DNA of 43,686 nucleotides from Halalkalibacter wakoensis JCM 9140 (GCF_000513095.1 NZ_BAUT01000031.1:1-43686); one strand, 5' to 3'; shown: positions 9,101 to 18,158, counted from the stretch's first letter. Translations and numbers: made by a program. Notes: generated by a model from the letters alone, not told the origin.

Positions 9101-10012
9101 ATGGAACCTCAACAAACACAACTCCAGGCAGAAAATCAAACAAAAAATATATCACTTCCAAAACAGAAGCGTAAAAATCCATGGAAGGTCGCGATGAGAA
9201 AGCTAGCTCGAGATAAAGCAGCGATGTTTGGGTTGGCGATGCTTTTTGTGATTTCGGTTACAGTCATACTTGCACCTGTCCTACCTTTGCCTGATCCTGT
9301 AGAAGTTGATTTAGCCAATCGTCTGCAGCCGATTGGAACAGAAGGTCATTTACTTGGAACAGATGATTTAGGAAGGGATTTGTTAAGTCGGCTTATTTGG
9401 GGTGGAAGAGTCTCGATAGCAGTAGGGTTTATAGCCGTTGGGATTGCTTTAGTTTTTGGAACAATCCTTGGACTCATTGCAGGATATTTTCAAAAGTTCT
9501 TTGATACGGTCATAATGCGTTTTATTGATATTTTAATGGCATTTCCATACGTATTGTTAGCGATAGCAATTGTGGCTGCACTAGGACCTGGTTTAATGAA
9601 CACGATGATAGCTGTCAGTATTGTTGGGATCCCTTATTATGCACGGATCGTTCGAGGAAGTGCGCTTATGTTCAGAAACATGGAATTTGTTGTAGCTGAA
9701 AGAGCATTAGGGGCAGGACATGGGCATATTCTCGTTCACCACATAATTCCGAATTGTTTACCCCCTTTAATCGTTGCAGCAAGTTTAGATGTTGGTTGGA
9801 TGATTTTAGCTGCAGCAGGGATGAGCTTTATCGGATTGGGAGCACAACCACCAATGGCTGAATGGGGAGTCATGTTAAGTGAAGGTCAGCAATTTATTCG
9901 AGTGGCACCACATCTTAGTTTACTGCCAGGAGCTGCTATTTTTCTAGTCGTATTATCTCTAAATCTATTAGGAGATGGCTTGCGTGATGTTCTTGATCCA
10001 AAATCAAAATAA
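9101..10012 (+). CDS. OppC/DppC-type ABC transporter permease
   Basis: Start at the ATG at 9101 with TAGGAGGG upstream; the longer frame from 9044 would run far into the preceding gene. 303 residues: a hydrophilic N-terminus, a first helix, the periplasmic GTDDLGRDLLSRLIWGGRVS motif typical of OppC proteins, then five more helices with the EAA loop AERALGAGHGHILVHHIIPN (about 206-225) and a C-terminal GDGLRDVLDPK end. Confidence 0.92.
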   Translation: MEPQQTQLQAENQTKNISLPKQKRKNPWKVAMRKLARDKAAMFGLAMLFVISVTVILAPVLPLPDPVEVDLANRLQPIGTEGHLLGTDDLGRDLLSRLIWGGRVSIAVGFIAVGIALVFGTILGLIAGYFQKFFDTVIMRFIDILMAFPYVLLAIAIVAALGPGLMNTMIAVSIVGIPYYARIVRGSALMFRNMEFVVAERALGAGHGHILVHHIIPNCLPPLIVAASLDVGWMILAAAGMSFIGLGAQPPMAEWGVMLSEGQQFIRVAPHLSLLPGAAIFLVVLSLNLLGDGLRDVLDPKSK

Positions 10013-10028
10013 GAAAAGAGGAAATGAA

Positions 10029-10913
10029 ATGAAACTTGTAGATCGAAACTGTATAAATACGTTTTCTATTGTGGGCTTTGATCCTGAAACAAAAGAGTTA
10101 GGAGTGGCTGTTGCTTCAAAATTCTTATCTGTTGGCTCAGTCGTACCCTGGGCAAAAGCAGGTGTAGGCGCTATCGCAACCCAGTCGTGGGCTAACCCTG
10201 CATATGGAAGTCGAGGACTAGAACTAATGGCTGAAGGTAAATCAGCACAAGAAGTGTTAGCCATTATTACAGAAGAAGATGATAATAAAGCTGTTCGTCA
10301 GGTTGGGTTAGTTGATGCATTTGGAGGAAGTGCGACCTTTAGTGGAGATGAATGTCATCCATGGGCTGGTGGCATTGCGGGCACTAATTTTGCTTGTCAG
10401 GGTAATATCCTAGTCGATGAAAAAACGACTCAAGCTATGGCTGAAACGTTTGAAAAAGTGAAGGGTGACTTGGCAACACGATTAACAAAAGCATTACTTG
10501 CAGGGGACGAAGCTGGTGGTGATAGTCGTGGAAAGCAATCTGCTGCGCTTTTAGTTGTCAAGGAAAAAGGAGGATATGGTGGCTTTAATGATCGTTACAT
10601 TGATCTACGTGTGGACGATCATACCGAACCTGTAAAGGAATTAGAAAGAATATTAGAGTTGCATCAATTGTATTTTAAAAAATCAGCAAAAGAAGAGATC
10701 TCAGCTATTGAAAATGAGATTAAGGGTCGTTTAACAAAAGGTCTTACAAAATTAGAGTATATAAAAACAGATAATCCAAGTGAAGAGCAACTTTTCGAAG
10801 CGTTACACACGTTTCAATTAATTGAGAATTTTGATGAACGAATTCAAGAGACAGGTTTCATTGATAATAAAGTGCTTGAATTTATGGAAAGTCTAGCAGC
10901 AAGAAAGGGATGA
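10029..10913 (+). CDS. DUF1028 family protein (Ntn-hydrolase-like fold)
   Basis: Start at the ATG at 10029 with AGAGG before it; the frame opens further upstream inside the permease gene. 294 residues. The N-terminal two thirds match DUF1028: NTFSIVGFDPETKELGVAVA, a SVVPWAKAGVGAIATQSWAN segment, GRLVDAFGGSA-like strand, a CHPWAGGI motif and a GGDSRGKQSAALLVV stretch with RYIDLRVDDH. The C-terminal ~80 residues form a charged helical extension. The family resembles N-terminal nucleophile hydrolases; no biochemical role is established that I know of. Its place inside the peptide transporter operon, 16 bases after the permease and 4 before the ATPase, suggests it acts on the imported peptide or amide (inference). 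Confidence 0.85.
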   Translation: MKLVDRNCINTFSIVGFDPETKELGVAVASKFLSVGSVVPWAKAGVGAIATQSWANPAYGSRGLELMAEGKSAQEVLAIITEEDDNKAVRQVGLVDAFGGSATFSGDECHPWAGGIAGTNFACQGNILVDEKTTQAMAETFEKVKGDLATRLTKALLAGDEAGGDSRGKQSAALLVVKEKGGYGGFNDRYIDLRVDDHTEPVKELERILELHQLYFKKSAKEEISAIENEIKGRLTKGLTKLEYIKTDNPSEEQLFEALHTFQLIENFDERIQETGFIDNKVLEFMESLAARKG

Positions 10914-10917
10914 TGAG

Positions 10918-11901
10918 ATGACGGCGCTCTTACAAGTAGAAAATTTAGAGATCCTATTTAAGAAGGAACAACAATACGTTTCAACTGTAAGCGGTGTTCA
11001 CTTTCATGTAGATTCAGGAGAAATGGTAGGCATTGTTGGGGAGTCTGGATGTGGAAAGAGTGTCACATCCCTTTCCATTATGGGACTTCTGCCAAAAGAT
11101 TTTAGTAAAGTATCACAAAATACAAAAATTCATTTTAATGGCAAATCATTAACGGAGATAACAGAAAAAGAGTACCGTAAGATTCGCGGCAATGACATGT
11201 CAATGATTTTCCAAGATCCGATGTCTTCCTTAAATCCTGTATTGACGATTGGGTATCAAATGAATGAAATGATCTTAGCTCATACGAAGTTATCCAAAAA
11301 AGAGGCGAGGAAAAAAGCAATTAATATGTTAGAAAAGGTAAGGATTCCTCGAGCTGAAAAGATTATTGATGAATATCCGCATCAGCTCTCAGGAGGAATG
11401 AGACAACGAGTAATGATTGCAATGGCTTTATCATGTAACCCTAAATTATTAATTGCTGATGAACCAACGACTGCACTTGATGTGACGATTCAAGCGCAAA
11501 TTTTAAATTTAATAAAAGGACTTCAGAAAGAATTCAACACAGCCGTTATGCTTATAACACATGACTTAGGAGTTGTAGCAGAAGTGTGCGATCGTGTAGT
11601 GGTGATGTATGCAGGGAAAGTAGTAGAGGAAGCAAGCGTTGATGAAATTTTTAACGCACCGAAGCACCCGTATACAATTGGTCTACTAAACTCGATGCCT
11701 AGTTTAACGGATGAGAAAGATAGATTAGAAGCAATTCCTGGTGCAGTTCCCCTTCCAGAGGAGATGCCAAAAGGGTGTAGGTTTGCACCTCGCTGTTCAG
11801 AAGTGATGGATGCATGTTTGGAAAGTGCTCCTGAAAAAAGAATGTTAAGTTCAAGTCATTATTGTAGCTGTTGGCTGTATGAGGAAGAAGAGGTGGGCTA
11901 G
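10918..11901 (+). CDS. OppD/DppD-type ABC transporter ATP-binding protein
   Basis: 327 residues. Walker A GESGCGKS (about 39-46), Q loop in MIFQDPMSSLNP, signature LSGGMRQRVMIAMAL, Walker B LLIADEPTTALDVT, and H-loop ITHDLGVVAEVCDRV. The C-terminal oligopeptide-transporter domain carries CRFAPRCSEVMDAC and a further Cys cluster (YCSCW), as in OppD proteins that may hold an iron-sulfur cluster. It powers the permease pair together with the next gene product. Confidence 0.93.
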   Translation: MTALLQVENLEILFKKEQQYVSTVSGVHFHVDSGEMVGIVGESGCGKSVTSLSIMGLLPKDFSKVSQNTKIHFNGKSLTEITEKEYRKIRGNDMSMIFQDPMSSLNPVLTIGYQMNEMILAHTKLSKKEARKKAINMLEKVRIPRAEKIIDEYPHQLSGGMRQRVMIAMALSCNPKLLIADEPTTALDVTIQAQILNLIKGLQKEFNTAVMLITHDLGVVAEVCDRVVVMYAGKVVEEASVDEIFNAPKHPYTIGLLNSMPSLTDEKDRLEAIPGAVPLPEEMPKGCRFAPRCSEVMDACLESAPEKRMLSSSHYCSCWLYEEEEVG

Positions 11902-11904
11902 CGA

Positions 11905-12870
11905 ATGGAACCGATTTTAGAAATAAAAAACTTAAAAAAATATTTTCCGGTCAAACAAGGCTTCATTCGTAGGGCTTCGGGACAGGTTAAGGCTGTAGAT
12001 GATGTGAGTCTGACTCTTTATGAAGGCGAAACACTGGGATTGGTTGGAGAAAGTGGATGTGGAAAATCAACCTTTGGACGAACTGTTTTGCAACTAGTAA
12101 AACCAACATCTGGTGAAGTCATGTACAAAGGAAAGGACCTTTCTAAATTAAGTTTTAAAGAGATGAGGCCGTATAGAAGGGAAATTCAAATGGTTTTTCA
12201 AGATCCATATTCTTCCTTGAATTCTAGGAAAACAGTTCGAAGCATACTAGAAGAACCAATGAAAATACACCATCTATTTACTAGAAAAGAACGGGAAGAA
12301 AAGGTTGATCATATAATGGAGTTGGTAGGGTTAAATCGTACGTTCGCCGACAGGTATCCACATGAATTTAGTGGAGGACAGCGTCAACGGATTGGAATTG
12401 CTCGTGCGTTAATGTTGGACCCTTCTCTAATTATAGCTGATGAACCTGTATCTGCACTTGATGTATCGGTTCAAGCCCAAGTTCTGAATTTAATGCAGGA
12501 TCTTCAAAAACAGTTAAACTTAACATATTTGTTTATTGCTCATGATTTAAGTGTTGTAAAACATTTTAGTTCGCGAGTTGGCGTGATGTACTTAGGGAGA
12601 TTGGTGGAATTAGCTTCGAAAACGGAGCTATATAAAGAACCTCTTCATCCATATACACAAGCATTAATGTCCGCGGTACCAATACCCAAAACAGGAATTA
12701 AGCGAGAACGTATTTTGTTAACCGGTGACGTTCCAAATCCACAAAACCCCCCAACTGGATGTGCTTTTCATGAAAGATGTCACGCTTGTATGGACATTTG
12801 CAAAGTCGAGCGGCCAGAGCTGAAAGAAGTTGGTAAAGGTCGTGTGGTAGCTTGTCACCTTTATAAGTGA
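11905..12870 (+). CDS. OppF/DppF-type ABC transporter ATP-binding protein
   Basis: 321 residues, ATG three bases after the previous stop, with GAGGTG upstream. Walker A GESGCGKS (about 50-57), MVFQDPYSSLNSRKTV, signature FSGGQRQRIGIARAL, Walker B LIIADEPVSALDVSVQ, IAHDLSVVKHFS. The C-terminal GCAFHERCHACMDIC motif matches OppF. Last gene of the operon; a terminator follows directly. Confidence 0.93.
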   Translation: MEPILEIKNLKKYFPVKQGFIRRASGQVKAVDDVSLTLYEGETLGLVGESGCGKSTFGRTVLQLVKPTSGEVMYKGKDLSKLSFKEMRPYRREIQMVFQDPYSSLNSRKTVRSILEEPMKIHHLFTRKEREEKVDHIMELVGLNRTFADRYPHEFSGGQRQRIGIARALMLDPSLIIADEPVSALDVSVQAQVLNLMQDLQKQLNLTYLFIAHDLSVVKHFSSRVGVMYLGRLVELASKTELYKEPLHPYTQALMSAVPIPKTGIKRERILLTGDVPNPQNPPTGCAFHERCHACMDICKVERPELKEVGKGRVVACHLYK

Positions 12871-12876
12871 AATCCC

Positions 12877-12917
12877 AAAAACCTTGAGAGGGAGATACAG
12901 CCTCTTAAGGTTTTTTA
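12877..12917 (+). terminator. Rho-independent terminator ending the peptide ABC operon
   Basis: Stem AAAACCTTGAGAGG / CCTCTTAAGGTTTT with a T tract. Confidence 0.85.
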
Positions 12918-13003
12918 TTTGTCCGCTAGTAAAGGAGCTGAATTGGCGAGTAAACAGCAATGAGGGGAGAGTCTGAATGATAAAAGTAGGTTAATTTTGC
13001 AAA

Positions 13004-13045
13004 CAAAAAATCCTGAACCAGAATCTTGAAACTCAAGGTAGGATT
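13004..13045 (-). terminator. probable terminator of the minus-strand regulator gene
   Basis: Read on the minus strand, AATCCT pairs with AGGATT around an inner CTTGA/TCAAG stem and is followed by TTTTTTG. It lies 36 bases after the regulator stop. Confidence 0.5.
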
Positions 13046-13080
13046 CTTTGTTTATTAAATACATTTTTTTAAGAGTTTAA

Positions 13081-14283
13081 CTAATACAAATAATCCAAAC
13101 TCCAATCCCCCTCCAAAGGTCGGTCCGACACGCTTGTTAACTGTAACCTCTTTGAAGCTTCATTTAAGTAATAGCCTCTATAAGGGATACAACCTTTTGA
13201 ACCTGTTACATTTCTAGTGAAAGATTGATCTGTAATAGATAAATTTTTCAATGTTTCTAAATCTTGTTTGTACACAGCCGCATCCCAGCGAACTTTTGAG
13301 ACGATACTCGTTGTAACTCTATGTGATATACCAGTTAATTCACTTAATAGTTTAGCAGCTTTAAGAGGATACTCTCTTGCGAATTGATGAGTACGCATAT
13401 GTGCTTTTAAGTAGGCTATGACAATGTCATCATTTAATTGAGCCCAATGATCTAATGCAACGAGACCTGTTAAATAGTCATCTGTAAAACCGTCAAAATG
13501 CATAGTAGCAGCTCCTTGTAATTCAGAAAGACTAACATAAGGCTCCCACATTACACTTACTCCGACACCTCTTTCAATAATGTTCGAATAACTTAAGTTC
13601 ATGTCTTGATTAATGACTTCACATGTTGCGTTTATCCCTGAAAGAAGTCGATTTAATCGGTGCCCAGCACTGGAATTCGTAACAGTAGCAAGGGTGTGAC
13701 CATGTAAATCGGTTACGTCGTGAAAATGAAGATCTTTAGGGATAACAAGTGAGATTCCTTCACTTTGAGACGTTTTTCCGTCAAAGGCGAGGAGAACAGG
13801 GTTGAAATTAGGGAATATCGTACTTAATTGATGACCGATCATAATTGGATAATCACCTAAAGAAGCAATTTGGATTTGGCCTGCAATCATCCCTTCTATT
13901 AGTTCTAAGCCGTTTTTAGCATTTATCCAGTTGATTTGCAAAGGGCGTGTAGGGTTCAATTCTGCTAACTCTTCTTCGAAAAAGCCTAGCTTTTTCATAA
14001 GTAGAGGACTCCACATGTGAGCTGTTTGACTTTGATACCCAATTGTAATCGTATCCGGTGTCGTCATTCGGATGGTTTGATCTATTCTGTTTTCATCGAT
14101 TGGTTCGTGTACCTTCGAGTGTTGTCGAACCCATTGTTGGATTTCTTCCTTGTGAAAGTAAATTTCTTTTCCTATTTTAATAAAAGGCAAGCGCTTGAAT
14201 TTACGCCAACGGTCTATAGTTGAACGACTAACTTCCAATAAGTCAATCGCTTCCTGCATGGTGATCAGATCTAAATGGTTCAT
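13081..14283 (-). CDS. one-component regulator: excisionase-type HTH fused to an NMT1/THI5-like ligand-binding domain
   Basis: 400 residues, ATG after AAGGAGAG on the minus strand. Residues 1-55 are a helix-turn-helix of the excisionase/MerR-like type: LITMQEAIDLLEVSRSTIDRWRK in two parts, then PFIKIGKEIYFHKEEIQQWV. From about 75 on the protein resembles periplasmic binding proteins of the SsuA/NrtA/THI5 group: TITIGYQSQTAHMWSPLL, LGFFEEELAELNP, NGLELIEGMIAGQIQIASLG, LHGHTLATVTNSSAGH, and a C-terminal AKLLSELTGI. There is no signal peptide, so the binding domain works in the cytoplasm as a sensor. The divergent neighbour encodes a lipoprotein of the same ligand-binding superfamily, which suggests both see the same small molecule. 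Ligand unknown. Confidence 0.8.
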   Translation of the reverse strand: MNHLDLITMQEAIDLLEVSRSTIDRWRKFKRLPFIKIGKEIYFHKEEIQQWVRQHSKVHEPIDENRIDQTIRMTTPDTITIGYQSQTAHMWSPLLMKKLGFFEEELAELNPTRPLQINWINAKNGLELIEGMIAGQIQIASLGDYPIMIGHQLSTIFPNFNPVLLAFDGKTSQSEGISLVIPKDLHFHDVTDLHGHTLATVTNSSAGHRLNRLLSGINATCEVINQDMNLSYSNIIERGVGVSVMWEPYVSLSELQGAATMHFDGFTDDYLTGLVALDHWAQLNDDIVIAYLKAHMRTHQFAREYPLKAAKLLSELTGISHRVTTSIVSKVRWDAAVYKQDLETLKNLSITDQSFTRNVTGSKGCIPYRGYYLNEASKRLQLTSVSDRPLEGDWSLDYLY

Positions 14284-14545
14284 TAGCTGCTGGCTCTCCT
14301 TTTACGTTATGCTTTCTTTAAGTATAGTGTTTTTACAATAAATTTGGTATTTAACGTTAGGAAATGTTCCATTCATTGTTTCGTTATCTAAGGACAAGTT
14401 TACAATTGGATGGGATAAATTGGGTGTTTTCTTCATTGTTCGTCAATTTTGCTCACTGGTCTTAAATCTCTCAATCTATATTGAATACTACAATGTTGAA
14501 TGCTACGTTATAGGTATCTTGTAAGAGCAAAGGGAGGAAACGTAA
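14284..14545. promoter_or_regulatory. divergent control region with two copies of TACGTTAT
   Basis: This 262-base gap separates the regulator (minus) from the lipoprotein gene (plus). TACGTTAT occurs at 14303-14310 and 14504-14511, each close to one of the two starts, and a related TTAACGTTAG at 14351-14360. A third TACGTTAT lies upstream of the amidohydrolase. This is a candidate operator for the HTH regulator; no footprint supports it. Confidence 0.35.
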
Positions 14546-15583
14546 ATGAAAAAAATCGGAGCTTTTTTTAGTTCAGTAATGATGACTTCTTTATTATTAG
14601 CTGGTTGTGGTGGAGCAACTGAAAGTGATGTAAACGAGTCAAGTGAGTCTAGCGAACCAACTGAATCTAGTGATACGACAGCAGAGGTGACGGAAGAATT
14701 AACCGAAATAAAACAAATTACATCTTGGTTTGCTCAGCCAGACCATGGAGGACAATATGCAGCTTTAGCAAAAGGATTTTACGAGGAAGCGGGATTAGAA
14801 ATGACAATTGAATCAGGAGGGCCACAAGTTTCAGCTGTTCAAATTGTTGCATCTGGAGAGGCCGACTTTGGAATGGCACCTGCTGATGCACTTATCGCCG
14901 CGCGTGATCAAGGAATTCCAGTTGTAGGTTTAGCTGCTATCTTACAATCAAACCCACAAATTTTATTGTTTCACAAGGATACACCAATAAGTGATTTTCC
15001 TGATTTAGATGGAAGAACGGTTTACGTTGCTCCAGGGGTGATGTACTGGGAGTACATTCAAAGTGCATACAACCTAAATGTTGATGAGATGGCGTTTACT
15101 GGACAATTTGGTCCGTTTATTGCTGATGATGAAGCGGTGAGTCAAGCATTTGTAACAACTGCACCTTATAACTTAGCTCAAGAAGGTATAGATGTTGATT
15201 ATTTGTTTATTGATGATTCAGGTTACGAAACGTATGCGAATGTTCTTTTCACAACAGAAGATTATATTGAAGAAAACTACGATACAGTAAGGGCCTATAT
15301 AGAAGCTAGCTTAAAAGGCTGGGACTATTACAAAACGAATTATGACGAAATAAATCCTGTTATCCAAGAAGCAAACCCAGACTATGATCTTGAAGCAATG
15401 GCATACGGATCTGAAGCGTTAATTGATTTAATTTACGGTAGTGATGCAGCAGAACATGGAGTAGGGTATATGTCCGAGCAGAAATGGTCAAAACTTTTGG
15501 CGCAACTAAAAGATATCGGAGTCGTTGAATCTGATATTGATGTGAATGAATTATTTACAACAGAATTTCTTCCAAATGAGTGA
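14546..15583 (+). CDS. ABC-type substrate-binding lipoprotein, NMT1/THI5-SsuA family
   Basis: 345 residues, AAAGGGAGG before the ATG. Lipoprotein signal ending LLLAGC (Cys21), then an acidic Ser/Glu/Thr linker, then the NMT1/THI5 core: ITSWFAQPDHGGQYAALAKG, FYEEAGLEMTIESGGPQ, VQIVASGEADFGMAPADALI, ARDQGIPVVGLAAILQSNP, and a central LDGRTVYVAPGVMYWEYI. The family binds thiamine-precursor pyrimidines, sulfonates, nitrate and related small anions or heterocycles. No matching ABC permease or ATPase is in this window; the next gene in the operon is instead a TauE-type permease. It could use a distant ABC transporter or act as an external receptor (inference). Confidence 0.85.
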   Translation: MKKIGAFFSSVMMTSLLLAGCGGATESDVNESSESSEPTESSDTTAEVTEELTEIKQITSWFAQPDHGGQYAALAKGFYEEAGLEMTIESGGPQVSAVQIVASGEADFGMAPADALIAARDQGIPVVGLAAILQSNPQILLFHKDTPISDFPDLDGRTVYVAPGVMYWEYIQSAYNLNVDEMAFTGQFGPFIADDEAVSQAFVTTAPYNLAQEGIDVDYLFIDDSGYETYANVLFTTEDYIEENYDTVRAYIEASLKGWDYYKTNYDEINPVIQEANPDYDLEAMAYGSEALIDLIYGSDAAEHGVGYMSEQKWSKLLAQLKDIGVVESDIDVNELFTTEFLPNE

Positions 15584-15611
15584 CAAATAAAGGTAGACAA
15601 AGGAGAATCTC

Positions 15612-16433
15612 TTGCTTACACATGACAATAAACGAAAAAAATTCATACTGCAAGTGAGTTTGATTGGCCTTTTTGGAGGATTCTTCGGGGGACTTCTGGG
15701 GATTGGCGGTTCTTTTCTCGTTATTCCCTTTCTCATCGCTGTCTTTGGTCTTTCTCCACATAAGTCACATGCCACAGCACTTCCTGTTGCATTTGCTTCA
15801 GGTGTTGCCGCTTTAGGCTTTTATTTTTCATCTGGTCAGGTCGATGTCACGATTAGCATACAAGTGATGATTGGGTGTCTTGCGGGAGTGATTGCGGGAA
15901 CACATTTAATGAAATATATCAAAGGACAAATGTTAAGTTTTCTTTTTGGTCTTTTTCTTTTATCATTAGCTGGTTTATATATGTTCCCTGTTTCTCCACT
16001 AGGTTCGATTGTTACATCAGGCGAATTGTCTACTCTTTTAATGGCTGTTGCTCTTGGTGTTATTGCAGGCCTTTCAAGTGGCTTATTTGGAGCAGGAGGA
16101 GGTACAATTTTGGTCCCAGGAACGGTTATCTTATTACAGGTAAGTGAGCATATGGGTCAGGGGATATCGTTACTTGCTATAATTCCAACAACGATCTTAG
16201 GCACATGGTTACAATACAAACAAGGTAACTTAGCTCTTGATATTGCCCCATTGTTGACAAGTACCGCTTTTATTGGTGGCTTAGCAGGAGGCTATATGGC
16301 GATTCTTACTCACGGAACCATTTTAAGATTGCTGATTGTTATGGCATTACTCTATATAGGAGTACAAAATGCGATCAAAAATTATCCATGGAGAAAAAAA
16401 GCCCCTTCAAGTCCGTTCTCTAAGGCAAATTAA
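15612..16433 (+). CDS. TauE/SafE (TSUP) family permease
   Basis: TTG start set by AAAGGAG at 15599-15605. 273 residues, about eight membrane helices in two similar halves. Each half has the TSUP glycine motif: GGFFGGLLGIGGSFLVIPFL near residue 20 and GLSSGLFGAGGGTILVPG near residue 150, plus conserved SHATALPVAFASG. The family moves sulfite, sulfoacetate, organosulfonates and related anions. It follows the binding lipoprotein by 28 bases and shares its transcript, so the two may handle related compounds. Confidence 0.88.
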   Translation: MLTHDNKRKKFILQVSLIGLFGGFFGGLLGIGGSFLVIPFLIAVFGLSPHKSHATALPVAFASGVAALGFYFSSGQVDVTISIQVMIGCLAGVIAGTHLMKYIKGQMLSFLFGLFLLSLAGLYMFPVSPLGSIVTSGELSTLLMAVALGVIAGLSSGLFGAGGGTILVPGTVILLQVSEHMGQGISLLAIIPTTILGTWLQYKQGNLALDIAPLLTSTAFIGGLAGGYMAILTHGTILRLLIVMALLYIGVQNAIKNYPWRKKAPSSPFSKAN

Positions 16434-16443
16434 GGAAAAAGAT

Positions 16444-16476
16444 TTCCCCTTTTCAACTGTGAGAGGGGAATTTTCT
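16444..16476 (+). terminator. terminator after the TauE-type permease
   Basis: TTCCCC / GGGGAA stem followed by TTTTC, 10 bases after the stop codon. Confidence 0.6.
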
Positions 16477-16488
16477 TATACAAAGAAA

Positions 16489-16538
16489 AAAAGCAAGCAT
16501 GCAACAGGTGAGTATTTATGCATGCTTGCTTTTTTTTA
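16489..16538. terminator. bidirectional terminator between convergent genes
   Basis: Stem AAGCAAGCATGC / GCATGCTTGCTT flanked by A-rich and T-rich tracts, so it can end both the permease transcript and the minus-strand amidohydrolase transcript. Confidence 0.85.
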
Positions 16539-16648
16539 TTTAGTACGATAAGATTCAAAAAGTTTTCGATGTTCCGTTGATGTGGGATGAAGTTTTTTAA
16601 TCGGTGCTTGTTCAATCGCCTCATTTACACGCTTCGAAACCTCATGCA

Positions 16649-17950
16649 TTAAGGCGCGTCCGTCCCAATCGATTGGCCACCCATTCCATAAACGAAGTTC
16701 CCTGCAACAAACACCCCTATGATTTGATCACGATTCCCAAAACGAGTAAGCTCCCAAATTAAATCACGAGATGGATGAAACTCAGGGGTATCCAAGTCAA
16801 TAATGAGAAAATCGGCTTCTTTTCCAACCGCAATTTCACCCGTTATTTTTTCAAGGGAAATTGCTTCTGCTCCTCCAGTAGTGGCATGGTCAAACCAAGG
16901 CCAACCGCCGCCTGATGAAAAATCACCTACTTGAATTCCAAAAGCTAACCGTTGAGTTGCTTCAGCTGCATCCAGCAACCTGAATCCATCACTCCTTGTA
17001 CTGTCTGTTCCAATTCCGAAACGAATTCCTTCTTCATGCATGTAGGTTGCCGGAGCGGTCGCATTGCCTTTCCACAATGTCGCAACAGGGTTATAAGCAA
17101 TCGCTGTATCTGTTTCTTTTATTAGTTGTAATTCATGTGATGTTAATAACGTAGCATGAGCAATCAATGTATGAGGTCCTAGAGCTTCAACGGAATACAG
17201 ATGCTCCAGTGGTCTCAGTCCACGATCAATTATTGATCGTTCAACGGCAGCGAGGTGTTCGTTCACATGCGTTTGAAACATCACACCAGCTTCATGACTT
17301 AAAGCAGCCACGCTATATAACATGTTATTAGAAGCAGCCTCTGGAATGGAAATGGCTAAAGAAGGGTGGATAAGGCCTCCGCTTGGCCAATTCGATAAAT
17401 GAGACTCTGCCTGTTTTAGGATTTGTTTAGGATCTAATGTTGGAGCACCGCCTTGATCATTGCAAATCAAGCCAAGTACACAACGCAAGCCTGCATCTGT
17501 CACTGCTTGTGCCAAGGGGGCAAGATCTCCCTCTGCACGGGTTCCGGCATCGACTACGGTTGTAAAGCCTCCCCTAAGAGACTCAAGTGCTGCTAATTTT
17601 CCAGCTAGATACACAAGTTCTTCATTAAGAGAGCCTTCTAGCGGTACCCAGATTCGTTTAAAGATTTCAGAGGGTTCTCCAAATGCTAATGCTTTTCCAA
17701 AGGCTTGTGTAAGGTGATGGTGTGCATCGATAAAACCGGGCATCACCGCAGCTTTTGGAATAGGAATTTGTTTCGCATCTTGATAGCGAACTTGTAGTTC
17801 AGATGCAGGGCCAACATCAGCAAACTGTCCGTTCTCAACAAGCACAGCATAATTTGTCACAGGACCATGACGGAGAATGACATACTCTGGTAAAAGAAGC
17901 ATCGGTTCGCTCGTAAAATCAGTTGGTTCAAGAAGCGTTCGAGAGGTCAT
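16649..17950 (-). CDS. amidohydrolase family protein (TrzA/cytosine deaminase-like), C-terminus altered by a frameshift
   Basis: 433 residues as written. Metal-dependent amidohydrolase: PGFIDAHHHLTQAFG (first metal HxH), TTVVDAGT, FQTHVNEHLAAVERS, LIAHATLLTS, and GIGTDSTRSDGFRLL with the final metal Asp, then GKEADFLIIDLD. The C-terminus AGNFVYGMGGQSIGTDAP is abnormal. One more base near 16684 restores NGWPIDWDGRALMHEVSKR and about 30 further residues to a stop at 16536-16538, inside the bidirectional terminator, which is the usual end for this family. Likely substrates are cyclic or aromatic amides/amines such as nucleobase or triazine-like rings. It stands convergent to the binding-protein/permease operon and shares the TACGTTAT motif upstream. 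Confidence 0.85.
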   Translation of the reverse strand: MTSRTLLEPTDFTSEPMLLLPEYVILRHGPVTNYAVLVENGQFADVGPASELQVRYQDAKQIPIPKAAVMPGFIDAHHHLTQAFGKALAFGEPSEIFKRIWVPLEGSLNEELVYLAGKLAALESLRGGFTTVVDAGTRAEGDLAPLAQAVTDAGLRCVLGLICNDQGGAPTLDPKQILKQAESHLSNWPSGGLIHPSLAISIPEAASNNMLYSVAALSHEAGVMFQTHVNEHLAAVERSIIDRGLRPLEHLYSVEALGPHTLIAHATLLTSHELQLIKETDTAIAYNPVATLWKGNATAPATYMHEEGIRFGIGTDSTRSDGFRLLDAAEATQRLAFGIQVGDFSSGGGWPWFDHATTGGAEAISLEKITGEIAVGKEADFLIIDLDTPEFHPSRDLIWELTRFGNRDQIIGVFVAGNFVYGMGGQSIGTDAP

Positions 17951-18108
17951 AAAACCCCACCCTTTCTATACGAATAATCTATAACTTTAAAGTAACAGTG
18001 AGTGCTAAAGACGTCAATGAACTATGAAGTAACTGAGGACGAATGACGAAAATCAACTATAATTACCAGTTTTATACAATTATTTTTTGTAATTAACGTT
18101 TTCCTACG

Positions 18109-18116
18109 TACGTTAT
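18109..18116 (+). promoter_or_regulatory. third TACGTTAT motif, upstream of the amidohydrolase
   Basis: It lies within CTACGTACGTTATATG, about 160 bases before the minus-strand amidohydrolase start, with TTAACGTTTTCC just beside it. The same 8-mer occurs twice in the 14284-14545 control region. Confidence 0.3.
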
Positions 18117-18158
18117 ATGTGTGAAATAAAGTAAAACAAAAAAACAGAGGGTGAAGCT

